From assembly GCF_029436685.1 (NCBI RefSeq), contig NZ_JAROCY010000005.1, positions 186,001 to 250,000 of the forward strand: a stretch of DNA of 64,000 bases, read 5' to 3'. The position numbers and the translations under genes were made by a program. This DNA is from Novosphingobium cyanobacteriorum. Lineage in GTDB: Bacteria; Pseudomonadota; Alphaproteobacteria; Sphingomonadales; Sphingomonadaceae. Shown in pieces: positions 8,687-16,539 of this stretch (positions are counted from its first letter, which is position 1; each line of letters begins with the position of its first letter). The notes beneath the pieces were generated by a model, which saw only the letters and a program-made list of their open reading frames with translations, had not been told where the DNA came from and searched no databases.

Positions 8687-9787
8687 ATGAAGGCAATCAA
8701 GGTCGCCATGATCGGCGTGGGCAACTGCGCCAGCTCGCTGGTGCAGGGGGTCTATTTCTATCGCAACAACAACTCTGCCGGCGGCCTGATCCATGACCGC
8801 ATCGGAGGCTATGGTGCGGGCGATGTGGACTTCGTGCTCGGCATCGATGTCGATGCGCGCAAGGTGGGCAAGGACATTTCGGAAGCGATCTTCGCTGCGC
8901 CGAACTGCACCGCCGTGTTCCAGGCAGACGTGCCCCTCACGGGCGGCAAGGTCATCATGGGCAAGAAGCTCGATGGCGTTGCCGACCACATGACCGGCAT
9001 GGGCGAACGCGGCTTCATCGTCGCCGACGAACCCGAAGCCACCAAGGAATCGATCGTTCAGGCGCTCAAGGATTCGGGCGCGGAAGTCCTCGTGAACTTC
9101 CTGCCGGTCGGTTCGCAGACCGCCACCGAATTCTACATGGAATGCGCGCTCGAAGCCGGCATCGCGGTTGTCAACTGCATGCCCGTGTTCATCGCCTCCA
9201 CCCCGGAATGGGAAGCGAAGTTCCGCAACAAGCGCATCCCGATCGTGGGTGACGACATCAAGGCCCAGGTTGGCGCCACGATCGTCCACCGCGTGCTCTC
9301 CAGCCTGTTCAGCGCCCGCGGCGTCGCCGTGGAAAAGACCTATCAGCTGAACACCGGCGGCAACACCGATTTCATGAACATGCTCGACCGCCAGCGTCTG
9401 GGCAGCAAGAAGGAATCGAAGACCGAGGCAGTGCAGGCCATGCTTGCGCAGCGCCTGGAAGACGAAAACATCCACGTCGGCCCGTCGGACTATGTGCCCT
9501 GGCAGAAGGACAACAAGCTGTGCTTCCTGCGCCTTGAAGGCCTGCAGTGGGGCAACGTGCCGATGAACCTGGAACTCCGCCTCTCGGTGGAAGACAGCCC
9601 GAACTCGGCCGCCTGCGTCATGGACGCCATCCGTTGCTGCAAGGTCGCGCTGGAGCGCGGCGAAGGCGGCGCGCTGATCGGCCCGTCGGCCTACTTCTGC
9701 AAGCATCCGCCGCAGCAGTTCAACGACGATGTTGCGGCGCAGATGGTGGACGAGTACATCACCGAGGCCGCGCTGGCCGCTGAATAA
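8687..9787 (+). CDS. ino1: Myo-inositol-1-phosphate synthase (inositol-3-phosphate synthase)
   Basis: This cytoplasmic enzyme (366 aa) converts glucose-6-phosphate to inositol-1-phosphate (1D-myo-inositol 3-phosphate) with bound NAD. The NAD loop reads GVGNCASSLVQG (residues 11-22). Other family marks are VNFLPVGS, NTGGNTDFMNM, and DYVPWQKDNK near the active site. The length and these motifs match the short mycobacterial/archaeal branch rather than the about 530-residue eukaryotic type. ATG at 8687 is the only sensible start. It is the committed step for inositol supply, so the surrounding cytidylyltransferases, phosphotransferases and HAD phosphatase plausibly use its product. A GC-rich hairpin follows the stop. 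Confidence 0.95.
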   Translation: MKAIKVAMIGVGNCASSLVQGVYFYRNNNSAGGLIHDRIGGYGAGDVDFVLGIDVDARKVGKDISEAIFAAPNCTAVFQADVPLTGGKVIMGKKLDGVADHMTGMGERGFIVADEPEATKESIVQALKDSGAEVLVNFLPVGSQTATEFYMECALEAGIAVVNCMPVFIASTPEWEAKFRNKRIPIVGDDIKAQVGATIVHRVLSSLFSARGVAVEKTYQLNTGGNTDFMNMLDRQRLGSKKESKTEAVQAMLAQRLEDENIHVGPSDYVPWQKDNKLCFLRLEGLQWGNVPMNLELRLSVEDSPNSAACVMDAIRCCKVALERGEGGALIGPSAYFCKHPPQQFNDDVAAQMVDEYITEAALAAE

Positions 9788-9815
9788 GCAGCCAACCGCA
9801 TTCCGGTTTCGCGGC

Positions 9816-9847
9816 GGCGCCGGTCTTCCTTGGGGGAGGCCGGCGCC
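9816..9847 (+). terminator. GC-rich hairpin after inositol-phosphate synthase gene
   Basis: GGCGCCGG at 9816-9823 pairs with CCGGCGCC at 9840-9847, and a further short CTTCC/GGAGG pairing extends the stem. There is no run of T residues after it. It may terminate, attenuate or stabilise the upstream message. It also sits just before the next coding region, so partial read-through would set the ratio of the two genes. Confidence 0.5.
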
Positions 9848-9904
9848 GTCTGCATTTCCGGGGACCGTGAACTGACCTGCAGCGAACTCGAAAGACCCGA
9901 AGCC

Positions 9905-10657
9905 TTGGATGCCCTGATCATCGCCGCCGGTTTCGGCAGCCGCCTTGCCGATATCTCCGCGTCGAAGCCGCTTACTCCGGTCTGCGGGGTGCCCCTGATC
10001 GAGATCGGCGTGCGCCAGGCCATGCTGGCCGGGGTCACCCGCGTGATCGTCGTCACGGGGCACGAGGCCGATATGCTGGAACGCTTCCTGGCCGACCTGT
10101 CGCAGCGCGCCGGGATCGAGATCGTGCCGGTGCGCCTGACCGATTGGTCCACTCCCAATGGCCATTCCGTGATCGCCGGTGCCACCCGCTGCGATGGCGA
10201 TTACTTGCTGATGATGGCCGATCACATGTTCGAGGCCGACATACTCGCCCGCCTGATGGCCGAAGGCAGCGCCGATCGCGGGGTCACACTCGCCATCGAT
10301 CGCCGGCTCGACAACCCGCTGGTCGATCCCGAAGACGCCACCTGGGTCCGCACCGACGATGCCGGGCGCATCCAGGCCATCGGCAAGACCATCACCCCCT
10401 ATGACGCGGTCGATTGCGGCGCTTTCCTGTGCACGCCCGATCTCGCCGCCGCCATTCGTGAGGCGATCGCCGCGGGCAAGTCCGGCTCGCTGTCCGACGG
10501 GATGCAGGTGCTGGCCGATCGCGGCCGCGCCTTCACCATGGATATCGACGACGCCTGGTGGCTGGACGTGGATGATCCCCGCGCCCACGCCCTGGCCGAG
10601 GAAATGGCTCCATGGCACCTCGCCCCCACCTTTGCCGCCATGGCCGGGCAGGACTGA
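9905..10657 (+). CDS. Nucleotidyltransferase, CTP:inositol-1-phosphate cytidylyltransferase (IPCT)-like
   Basis: A soluble nucleotidyltransferase (about 250 aa) with the loop IAAGFGSRL (residues 5-14), K21 in SASKPLTPV, and MADHMF with D106/H107. The later pattern VTLAIDRRLDNPLVDPEDAT, then IGKTITPYDAVDCGAF and WWLDVDDP, resembles the cytidylyltransferase half of archaeal IPCT/DIPPS enzymes, which make CDP-inositol from CTP and inositol-1-phosphate. It lies directly downstream of ino1, which makes that substrate. The start is unclear: TTG at 9905 fits the family N-terminus; an upstream TTG at 9830 falls inside the hairpin. Substrate is inferred from similarity and context. Confidence 0.75.
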   Translation: MDALIIAAGFGSRLADISASKPLTPVCGVPLIEIGVRQAMLAGVTRVIVVTGHEADMLERFLADLSQRAGIEIVPVRLTDWSTPNGHSVIAGATRCDGDYLLMMADHMFEADILARLMAEGSADRGVTLAIDRRLDNPLVDPEDATWVRTDDAGRIQAIGKTITPYDAVDCGAFLCTPDLAAAIREAIAAGKSGSLSDGMQVLADRGRAFTMDIDDAWWLDVDDPRAHALAEEMAPWHLAPTFAAMAGQD

Positions 10658-10671
10658 ACCAAGTTACTGCA

Positions 10672-10749
10672 GCACCAGCCCGCTCCCCCGCCCGGCCACC
10701 CAACGGAATTGTACACTGTGGGTGGCCGGGCGGGGGAGCGGGCCGGTGC
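10672..10749. repeat. Long palindromic intergenic repeat, family A copy 1
   Basis: Two arms of 31 bases (10672-10702 and 10719-10749) are complementary with a single mismatch and enclose a 16-base loop. The arm begins GCACCAGCCCGCTCCCCCG. Related copies lie at 40744-40822 and 55284-55381. The element sits between convergent genes and would form a very stable hairpin in RNA or cruciform DNA. Confidence 0.85.
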
Positions 10750-10775
10750 CGCAATCCACGTAAGTGGAGCAAACG

Positions 10776-10809
10776 AAAAAGCCGCCCGGAACGTGTCCGG
10801 ACGGCTTTT
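10776..10809 (-). terminator. Rho-independent terminator of the SleB hydrolase gene
   Basis: A stem of AAAAAGCCGCCCGGA and TCCGGACGGCTTTT with a five-base loop and one mismatch is flanked by A and T runs, so it can work in both directions. It lies downstream of the minus-strand hydrolase gene that ends at 10854. Confidence 0.8.
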
Positions 10810-10853
10810 CTGGGCCGAGACATCCCTCACCCGGTTCGGGCGAGGGCCCTCCC

Positions 10854-11516
10854 TCAGCGATAGAAGATGTGGTTGTCGATACGCGCCACGCGGGTCTTGC
10901 CCCACGAAGGGCTGACGCTGGCGGCGTGGAAGAACATCGCGCCCTCGGCAGGGCTCTTCCACGATCCCTTGTCGGCGATCATGGCGATCTTCACCGCCTG
11001 CTGCCAGGCGTGACTGTCGCGGTTCACCGCCGGGATGGCGCGTCCACGCACGAACGAGAACTGCGACGGCTGCAGCACCACGCCGCAGTACGACGTGGGG
11101 AAGCGGCCCGAATTGGCGCGGGCGACGATCACGCGGCCAACGGCAAGCTGGCCGGCCAGGGTTTCGCTCTTGGCTTCGAAGTAGATCGCGCCGGCTAGGC
11201 ATTCCATCTCGCGCGAGAGCGCAGCAGGAACGGCGGTGTCGGCAACAAGATCGGCCAGCGATGTTGCGCTCTGGGCAACCGGGGCAACCGCGTCAGTTTC
11301 GACAGCGTTGTGCACTTCCGGCTGCGGTGCCGCCTCGATGGTCGGCACGGGCGCGGCGATCGCGGAATTTCGGGTGATGGCGGAAGCGCCGGGCGCTTCG
11401 GCTACCTGCAGTTGCAGGTCCTGGGCCTTCGCACCGGAACCGGCGCTGGCAAACAGGGTTGAAAAAAGAGTGGCAGCGACACTGATGGCGCTGGCGATAC
11501 GAAGTTTCTTACTCAC
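10854..11516 (-). CDS. SleB-family cell wall hydrolase, secreted
   Basis: A 220-residue protein with a signal peptide (SKKLRIASAISVAATLF, cleavage near AKAQ) and a low-complexity Ala/Pro linker to about residue 95. The C-terminal Hydrolase_2 (SleB) domain starts with ECLAGAIYFEAKSE, including the catalytic-type Glu, and ends WGKTRVARIDNHIFY. The family cleaves peptidoglycan (lytic transglycosylase or amidase activity). GTG at 11516 (with GGAC upstream) starts exactly at the signal peptide; ATG at 11543 adds nine residues. It would act in the periplasm. A terminator follows. Confidence 0.85.
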   Translation of the reverse strand: MSKKLRIASAISVAATLFSTLFASAGSGAKAQDLQLQVAEAPGASAITRNSAIAAPVPTIEAAPQPEVHNAVETDAVAPVAQSATSLADLVADTAVPAALSREMECLAGAIYFEAKSETLAGQLAVGRVIVARANSGRFPTSYCGVVLQPSQFSFVRGRAIPAVNRDSHAWQQAVKIAMIADKGSWKSPAEGAMFFHAASVSPSWGKTRVARIDNHIFYR

Positions 11517-11742
11517 AATTCGTCCATACTGGGCGGTGAGCATCCGGGCATGGCGCGAACCATGCCCTTCCCGTCGCGAAGCAAATCGCGATGGGTTGGT
11601 GCACGGTCCGAATGGCCAAGCCGTCTGCCCCCCGTCTGCGTGCTAGCGAAGCGGGATGCCCCCCTTGCTTCGCCGCCTGCGCATTGGCGGTGCCGTCGCC
11701 TTTATTTTGCAACGCAGCGAAGTCAACCTTACGAAAGTCAGG

Positions 11743-12078
11743 TCAGTTGCGGTTCAGGACGAATCGTTCACCCTCCGCGATAGTCAGTTCGACTATCCAC
11801 ATGTCGCGGTCCTGCGCGCTTCTGCGCTCCAGATAGTCGTTAAATTCCGATTTATTATCAATACTTTGATGCCGTACTGCGGTCCATTTCCGGCTTCCGT
11901 CGATCTGCGGCATCCGTTCATAGAGCGTGCCAAGCCCTTGATTATCCACGATAACGATCATGATCGTGCCTGAGTCCGGCTCGCCCTTCTGCAGCACCAT
12001 GGCAAAGCCGCCCGCCGCCTCGCACGCCCGCATCAGCGCCGATGTTTCCAGCCGGGTCGGCAGCCGCGATTCGCTCAT
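11743..12078 (-). CDS. DUF1491 family protein
   Basis: A small soluble protein (111 aa) of the DUF1491 family found almost only in alphaproteobacteria. The family pattern runs from RLPTRLETSALMRACEAAGG to the C-terminal MWIVELTIAEGERFV. No catalytic motif is apparent and no function is established. The ATG overlaps the stop of the thioesterase gene by four bases (ATGA), so it is the third gene of the ptsN-thioesterase-DUF1491 operon. Confidence 0.8.
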   Translation of the reverse strand: MSESRLPTRLETSALMRACEAAGGFAMVLQKGEPDSGTIMIVIVDNQGLGTLYERMPQIDGSRKWTAVRHQSIDNKSEFNDYLERRSAQDRDMWIVELTIAEGERFVLNRN

Positions 12079-12551
12079 TCCGGAGAAGATCCCGGCGCGT
12101 AACCAGCAAGGCCCGAGAGTGCGATTCGCGATCGCTGGAACGTGCCGGTGCCCCGCCCTACTTCCTCGCCGCTTTCGTCCACCAGCCGCGATTCCGCCAC
12201 CAGAACCCGCCGTCGGCCGGAAAGCCAGCGCCCCTCGGCCACCACACGCCCGCCGGTGATCGGCCTGGTGAAGTGCAGGTTGAACGATGTCGTCAGCAGG
12301 AAACGGTCCGTCACCAGCGTGTTCGCGGCATAGAACGCCGCATCGTCGAGCATCTTGAAGTAGATCGTGCCGTGCGCCGCGCCTGCGGCATGGAACACGT
12401 GCGGCGTCACATCGAACAGGATGCGCGCATGCCCTTCGCCCAGAACTTCCAGGCGGGATTCGAACAGGGTGTTGACCGGGGCCGAGGCATAGAGCCGTTC
12501 CAGCGCGCGCCAATGCGGCGCGGCGGCATCATCGTGCAACTCAGGCCGCAT
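12075..12551 (-). CDS. PaaI/hotdog-fold thioesterase
   Basis: The protein (158 aa) has the hotdog fold sequence of the PaaI family: AAGAAHGTIYFKMLDDAAFYAAN for the central helix region, followed by TSFNLHFTRPITGGRVVAEG. These enzymes hydrolyse acyl- or aryl-CoA thioesters. The ATG at 12551 overlaps the end of ptsN by 11 bases and the stop overlaps the DUF1491 start, which indicates translational coupling. Upstream in-frame codons read out of ptsN and are not family-like. Substrate unknown. Confidence 0.85.
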   Translation of the reverse strand: MRPELHDDAAAPHWRALERLYASAPVNTLFESRLEVLGEGHARILFDVTPHVFHAAGAAHGTIYFKMLDDAAFYAANTLVTDRFLLTTSFNLHFTRPITGGRVVAEGRWLSGRRRVLVAESRLVDESGEEVGRGTGTFQRSRIALSGLAGYAPGSSPE

Positions 12552-13002
12552 CCCGGTCGATAACATTGACCAGCAGCGCATAAAGCGCATCGGCATCGGG
12601 CGCAGAGACGAGCTTCTCGTGCATCTTGTCGTCACGCATCAGGCGCGAGATCGCAGCAAGCGCCTGAAGGTGCGTGGCCCCGGCCTGCTCGGGTGAAAGC
12701 AGCCCGAACACGCAATCCACCGGCATGCCATCCGCGGAATCGAAATCCACCGGCTTTTCCAGCCGCAGGAACGCCGCCACCGGCTTGGTCAGCCCGTCGA
12801 TCCGCGCATGGGGAATGGCCACGCCACGGCCAAAGCCGGTGCTGCCCAGCCGCTCGCGTTCCTCGATCCGGTCGAGCAGGTGCGTCGGATCGATGCCCGT
12901 CACCGTGGCGAAGGTATCGCCAAGCGCGGCCAGTATCTGCTGCTTGTTTTCCGCGCGGATCACGCGGACCGCATTGGGATCAATGGTGAAGAGAGCCGTC
13001 AT
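12541..13002 (-). CDS. ptsN: Nitrogen-PTS enzyme IIA (PtsN)
   Basis: A cytoplasmic EIIA-Ntr protein of 153 residues. The phospho-accepting His lies in GVAIPHARID, with the flanking ERLGSTGFGRG stretch typical of the family. It takes phosphate from EI-Ntr/NPr and regulates potassium uptake, carbon/nitrogen balance and stringent-response enzymes in other bacteria. ATG at 13002 gives MTALFTIDP. It follows hpf, as rpoN-hpf-ptsN neighbourhoods usually do, although rpoN is not here. It leads an operon with two small genes. Confidence 0.9.
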   Translation of the reverse strand: MTALFTIDPNAVRVIRAENKQQILAALGDTFATVTGIDPTHLLDRIEERERLGSTGFGRGVAIPHARIDGLTKPVAAFLRLEKPVDFDSADGMPVDCVFGLLSPEQAGATHLQALAAISRLMRDDKMHEKLVSAPDADALYALLVNVIDRDAA

Positions 13003-13128
13003 GGACTGAAATGCCGCAGCGTGCATCGGATGCACGGTCAAGTTGCCGCGCGCCATGCTCCCGTTTCAGGCGCGGTGCAAGCACCGAATCGCGTCGCCGC
13101 GGCTCCGGTGCCTGCAACTGGCGAACGC

Positions 13129-13710
13129 CTACTTGCCCGGTTCCACCCAGCCGATCGAACCGTCGCCACGGCGATAGACCATGTTGTGCACGCCGGTGCC
13201 CGCATTCTTGAACAGCAGCGCGTTGGTGTTGCGCAGGTCCAGCATCATCACCGCGTCGGAAACGGTCGCCTCGGGCACATCCACCTTGGTTTCGGCGATC
13301 ACCAGCGGCGCATCGGCCGGTTCATCATCCTGCTCCTCCACCACGAACACGGTGTAGGACGCATCCAGCACGAAGTTCGCCTCGTCGGTCTTGCGCGCAT
13401 GGTCGGCGCCATCGGCGCGGGCCTTCACCCGGCGCTTGTAACGGCGCAGCTGCTTCTCGATCTTCTCGGCCGACTGGTCCAGCGCGGCGTGGGCTTCCTG
13501 CGCCACCGCGCTGCCCTTCAGGATCAGGCCATGCGTCACATGGGTGACGATGTCGCAGCGGAAACCGCCATGCGGGGCCTTCCCCAGCGTCACTTGCGAG
13601 GAAAGCGCTCGGGAGAAATACTTGTCGACTATGGTCCCCAGCCGCTCTTCCGCATGGGCTTCGAAAGCGGCGCCGGTGTCGACCTGATGGCCCGAAACGC
13701 GAATATCCAT
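13129..13710 (-). CDS. hpf: Ribosome hibernation-promoting factor, long form
   Basis: A 193-residue HPF/RaiA family protein. The N-terminal domain (MDIRVSGHQVDTG to about residue 100) binds the 30S subunit at the mRNA/tRNA channel. The C-terminal domain with MLDLRNTNALLFKNAGTG is the dimerisation part that links two ribosomes into 100S particles. Length marks it as the long form. GGAGAAG stands before ATG 13710. ptsN follows after about 125 bases, the usual partner gene. Confidence 0.92.
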   Translation of the reverse strand: MDIRVSGHQVDTGAAFEAHAEERLGTIVDKYFSRALSSQVTLGKAPHGGFRCDIVTHVTHGLILKGSAVAQEAHAALDQSAEKIEKQLRRYKRRVKARADGADHARKTDEANFVLDASYTVFVVEEQDDEPADAPLVIAETKVDVPEATVSDAVMMLDLRNTNALLFKNAGTGVHNMVYRRGDGSIGWVEPGK

Positions 13711-13756
13711 AATCGTCTTCTCCTCGTTGGGCGATGCGATGCCGGTTGCGTGCCGG

Positions 13757-14446
13757 TCAGGCGCGCAACCAGATCGCCTCGCCGAATCCCGCCATGAACT
13801 CGGCATGGCGGGCCAGTTCCGCTTCGCTCGCGGCATGGGGCCGCGGTTCACGGAATGTGCGGACAATGGTGGTGGAAACGGTGAATTCCGTCTCCGTGGT
13901 CACCACTGCTTCAGCAGCCAGCTCCAGGCCGATCTGCCGTCCACCCATCAGCTCGACGTAAAGCTGTGCCAGCAGTTCCGCGTCGAGCAGCGCACCGTGC
14001 TTGGTGCGGTGGCTGCGATCGATGCCATAGCGGGTACACAGCGCGTCGAGGCTCAGCTTTGCGCCGGGATGCTTGCGGCGCGCAATGGCCACCGTGTCGA
14101 CCATGCGATCGCGGCACACCGCTTCCATCCCGCACAGCGCCAGTTCCGCATTCAGGAAGCCGAAGTCGAATCCGGCATTGTGCGCCACCAGCGGGCTGTC
14201 CTGCAGGAAGTCCAGCAGTTCGGCCGCCCGCGCGGCGAATTTCGGCTTGTCGGAAAGAAACGCGGCAGAAAGCCCGTGCACTGCCTCGGCCTCGGCCGGC
14301 ATGTCGCGCTCGGGATTGAAATAGGCGTGGAACACGGCGCCAGTCGGCACCCGATTGACCATCTCGATGCAGCCAATTTCCACAAGCCGGTCGCCGCTCT
14401 GCGGGTCGAGGCCGGTCGTCTCGGTATCGAAAACGATCTCACGCAT
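13757..14446 (-). CDS. dnaQ: DNA polymerase III epsilon subunit (proofreading exonuclease)
   Basis: The 229-residue protein is a DEDDh 3'-5' exonuclease. Exo I is VFDTETTG (D7, E9), Exo II is VAHNAGFDFGFL, and Exo III is HGALLDAELLAQLY with the His and Asp ligands. The C-terminal tail would bind the alpha subunit. ATG at 14446 is at the family N-terminus MREIVFDTETTG. In Caulobacter-like genomes dnaQ follows coaE next to the origin, as it does here. Confidence 0.93.
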   Translation of the reverse strand: MREIVFDTETTGLDPQSGDRLVEIGCIEMVNRVPTGAVFHAYFNPERDMPAEAEAVHGLSAAFLSDKPKFAARAAELLDFLQDSPLVAHNAGFDFGFLNAELALCGMEAVCRDRMVDTVAIARRKHPGAKLSLDALCTRYGIDRSHRTKHGALLDAELLAQLYVELMGGRQIGLELAAEAVVTTETEFTVSTTIVRTFREPRPHAASEAELARHAEFMAGFGEAIWLRA

Positions 14447-14495
14447 CACAAGGCTGACGTTGGACCCGCCCCGCCCCGCTGGCAAGTGATTCAGG

Positions 14496-15101
14496 TCAAT
14501 TCGGCAGGTTTTTTTCGCGGATGCGGGCAACCAGGGCGCGCACTTCGGCCTCCGTCTCGGCCAGCGAAACGCCGGTGTCGATCACGAAGTCTGCCCGCGC
14601 CCGCTTTTCCGCATCGGGCACCTGCAGTGCCAGGATCTGGGCAAACTTTTCCGGTGTCATGCCCGGCCGTGCCAGCACGCGCGCGCGCTGCATCTCCGCC
14701 GGGGCGGAAACCACCGCCACCGCGTCCAGCGCGCCGTTGTGGCCCTTTTCGAACAGGAGCGGGATGTCGAACACCACCAAGGGCTCGCTCCCGTGCTCGA
14801 TCATGAACGCCTCGCGCATCCGCGCCACCGCCGGGTGGACAATCGCCTCCAGCCGTTTCAGCGCCTCCGCATCGCCAAACACGCGTGCGCCCAGCTCCTG
14901 CCGCCTGACCCCATCTGGTCCGGTCGTACCGGGAAACGCCGCCTCGATTGCGGGCAGCAACGCGCCGCCCGGCCCCTGCAGGCTGTGCACAGCGGCATCG
15001 GCATCGAACGCCGGCACGCCCAGTTCGCGCAGCATCGTCGCCACTGCGCTCTTGCCCATGCCGATCGATCCGGTCAGGCCCAGCACGAACGGGCGGCTCA
15101 T
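14496..15101 (-). CDS. coaE: Dephospho-CoA kinase
   Basis: CoaE phosphorylates the 3'-hydroxyl of dephospho-CoA, the last step of coenzyme A synthesis. The P-loop is GLTGSIGMGKSAV (residues 8-20), followed by the DADAAVH stretch and VFDIPLLFEKG. The length of 201 residues is normal. The ATG overlaps the aroE stop by four bases, so the genes are translationally coupled. It belongs to the origin-side cluster ppsR-maf-aroE-coaE-dnaQ. Confidence 0.94.
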   Translation of the reverse strand: MSRPFVLGLTGSIGMGKSAVATMLRELGVPAFDADAAVHSLQGPGGALLPAIEAAFPGTTGPDGVRRQELGARVFGDAEALKRLEAIVHPAVARMREAFMIEHGSEPLVVFDIPLLFEKGHNGALDAVAVVSAPAEMQRARVLARPGMTPEKFAQILALQVPDAEKRARADFVIDTGVSLAETEAEVRALVARIREKNLPN

Positions 15102-15955
15102 GCGCCCAGCCGCCGGCGCAGTTCCACGTCCGCCTCGCCGCGCGGCGGTGTCTGGCCAAAGAAGCGGCAGAAGGCATGGTCCGCCTGCCCGATCAGCATC
15201 GAAAGCCCATCCACCGTGCGGAACCCCGCCACGCGCGCCGCCTTCAGGAAATCCGTGTCGAGCGGGCTTGTGACAATGTCATAGAACACTGATCCGGGCG
15301 GCGCATGGCTCACGTCGAACTTCAGCGGCGGCTGCCCGGCCATACCCAGCGCGCTGGCGTTCACCACCAGGTCCAGGCACCCTTCGCGGTCGTCAAAGGC
15401 GAAGTCGGTCGGATCGGCAAAGTGCTCCAGCGGCGCCACATGGTGCTCGCCTTCGGGGTCCAGTTCATCCAGCAGCGCGCGCGCCTTGTCCGGATTGCGC
15501 CCGGCCAGCACAAGCACAAGCCCCTCGCCCGCCAGCCCGACGATGATCGCCCGCGCCGCGCCGCCCGTGCCCAGCACGCGCGCCATGCGGAAATAGTGGG
15601 TCTGCCCCAGCAGATCCTGCAACGGTTCCAGGAAACCCGGCACATCGGTGTTGTATCCCACCAGCTCGCCGTCTTCGGGCACGATGGTGTTCACCGCCCC
15701 CACCCGGCGGGCCAGCGGGTCAAGTCGGTCGATCAGCGCAATCACCGCCTGCTTGTGCGGCATGGTCACGTTGCACCCGCGCCAGTCCGCGTCGCCCCGC
15801 CGCACCGCGATGAAGTCGGCCAGGCCCTCCGCCGTAACGTGGGTGGCGCGATAATCCGCGTCGATGCCCAGCCGCTCCAGCCAGAAGCCATGGATCGCGG
15901 GCGATTTCGATTGGGCGATCGGATCGCCGATCACTTCGGCATAGGGCCTGCTCAC
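15098..15955 (-). CDS. aroE: Shikimate dehydrogenase
   Basis: A 285-residue NADP-dependent enzyme that reduces 3-dehydroshikimate to shikimate. The substrate site is seen in [11 protein letters not shown] and [10 protein letters not shown] with the catalytic Lys, and the nucleotide loop in GTGGAARAI. The start is GTG at 15955, overlapping the maf stop (GTGA). Downstream the stop overlaps coaE. The compact overlaps imply one polycistronic message. Confidence 0.94.
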   Translation of the reverse strand: MSRPYAEVIGDPIAQSKSPAIHGFWLERLGIDADYRATHVTAEGLADFIAVRRGDADWRGCNVTMPHKQAVIALIDRLDPLARRVGAVNTIVPEDGELVGYNTDVPGFLEPLQDLLGQTHYFRMARVLGTGGAARAIIVGLAGEGLVLVLAGRNPDKARALLDELDPEGEHHVAPLEHFADPTDFAFDDREGCLDLVVNASALGMAGQPPLKFDVSHAPPGSVFYDIVTSPLDTDFLKAARVAGFRTVDGLSMLIGQADHAFCRFFGQTPPRGEADVELRRRLGA

Positions 15956-16539
15956 GCGTCCAGCTCACCCTGCTGGCGCAGCGCCGCCATCACCGCCAGC
16001 AATGGCATGCCCAGTACGGTGAAGTGGCTGCCCTCGATCTGCTCGAACAGCTGCACCCCCAGCGCCTCGATCCGGAACACCCCCACGCAGCCCGAAACGG
16101 CGGGCCATTCGCTGTTGAGATAGCTGTCGATAAACGCGGGAGAAAGCGTGCGAACCCGCAGTTTCGCAAGCTCACAGGTTTTCCACACCGTCACCCCGTC
16201 ACGGATCAGCACCGCCGCGCTGTGCAGGTGCATGTCCTTGCCGGAAAAGAACTCCAGGTGCTCGGCCGCCTGCTCGCGCGTCTTGGGCTTGTCGAACTGC
16301 CGGCCAGCCGCTTCCACCAGCGAATCCCCGCCCAGCACCAGCCGCCCCGGCGCGCCCATCGATACGCACAGCGCCTTGGCCTCGGCCAGGATCTGCGCCA
16401 CCTCGCACCCGGGCACGCCGATCAGTTCGCGCTTCAGCTCATCCTCGTCCACATCGGCGGGGCGCGCCTCGAAGGGCACGCCTGCCGCCTCCAGCATGGC
16501 GCGCCGCGATGCGCTTTGCGAAGCAAGGATAACGGTCAT
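15952..16539 (-). CDS. maf: Maf-like nucleotide pyrophosphatase
   Basis: The 195-residue protein opens with [20 protein letters not shown], the Maf signature, and has [10 protein letters not shown] for the catalytic Asp region. The family hydrolyses non-canonical or modified nucleoside triphosphates (house-cleaning), with dTTP/UTP or m7GTP preference depending on subgroup. Its ATG overlaps the ppsR stop by four bases and its stop overlaps the aroE start. Subgroup is not certain. Confidence 0.9.
   Translation of the reverse strand: MTVILASQSASRRAMLEAAGVPFEARPADVDEDELKRELIGVPGCEVAQILAEAKALCVSMGAPGRLVLGGDSLVEAAGRQFDKPKTREQAAEHLEFFSGKDMHLHSAAVLIRDGVTVWKTCELAKLRVRTLSPAFIDSYLNSEWPAVSGCVGVFRIEALGVQLFEQIEGSHFTVLGMPLLAVMAALRQQGELDA

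Noticed and set aside
8489..10618. Open frame of about 700 codons on the minus strand across ino1
   Set aside because: Antisense to ino1 and the IPCT-like gene, with no motif and no ribosome site.
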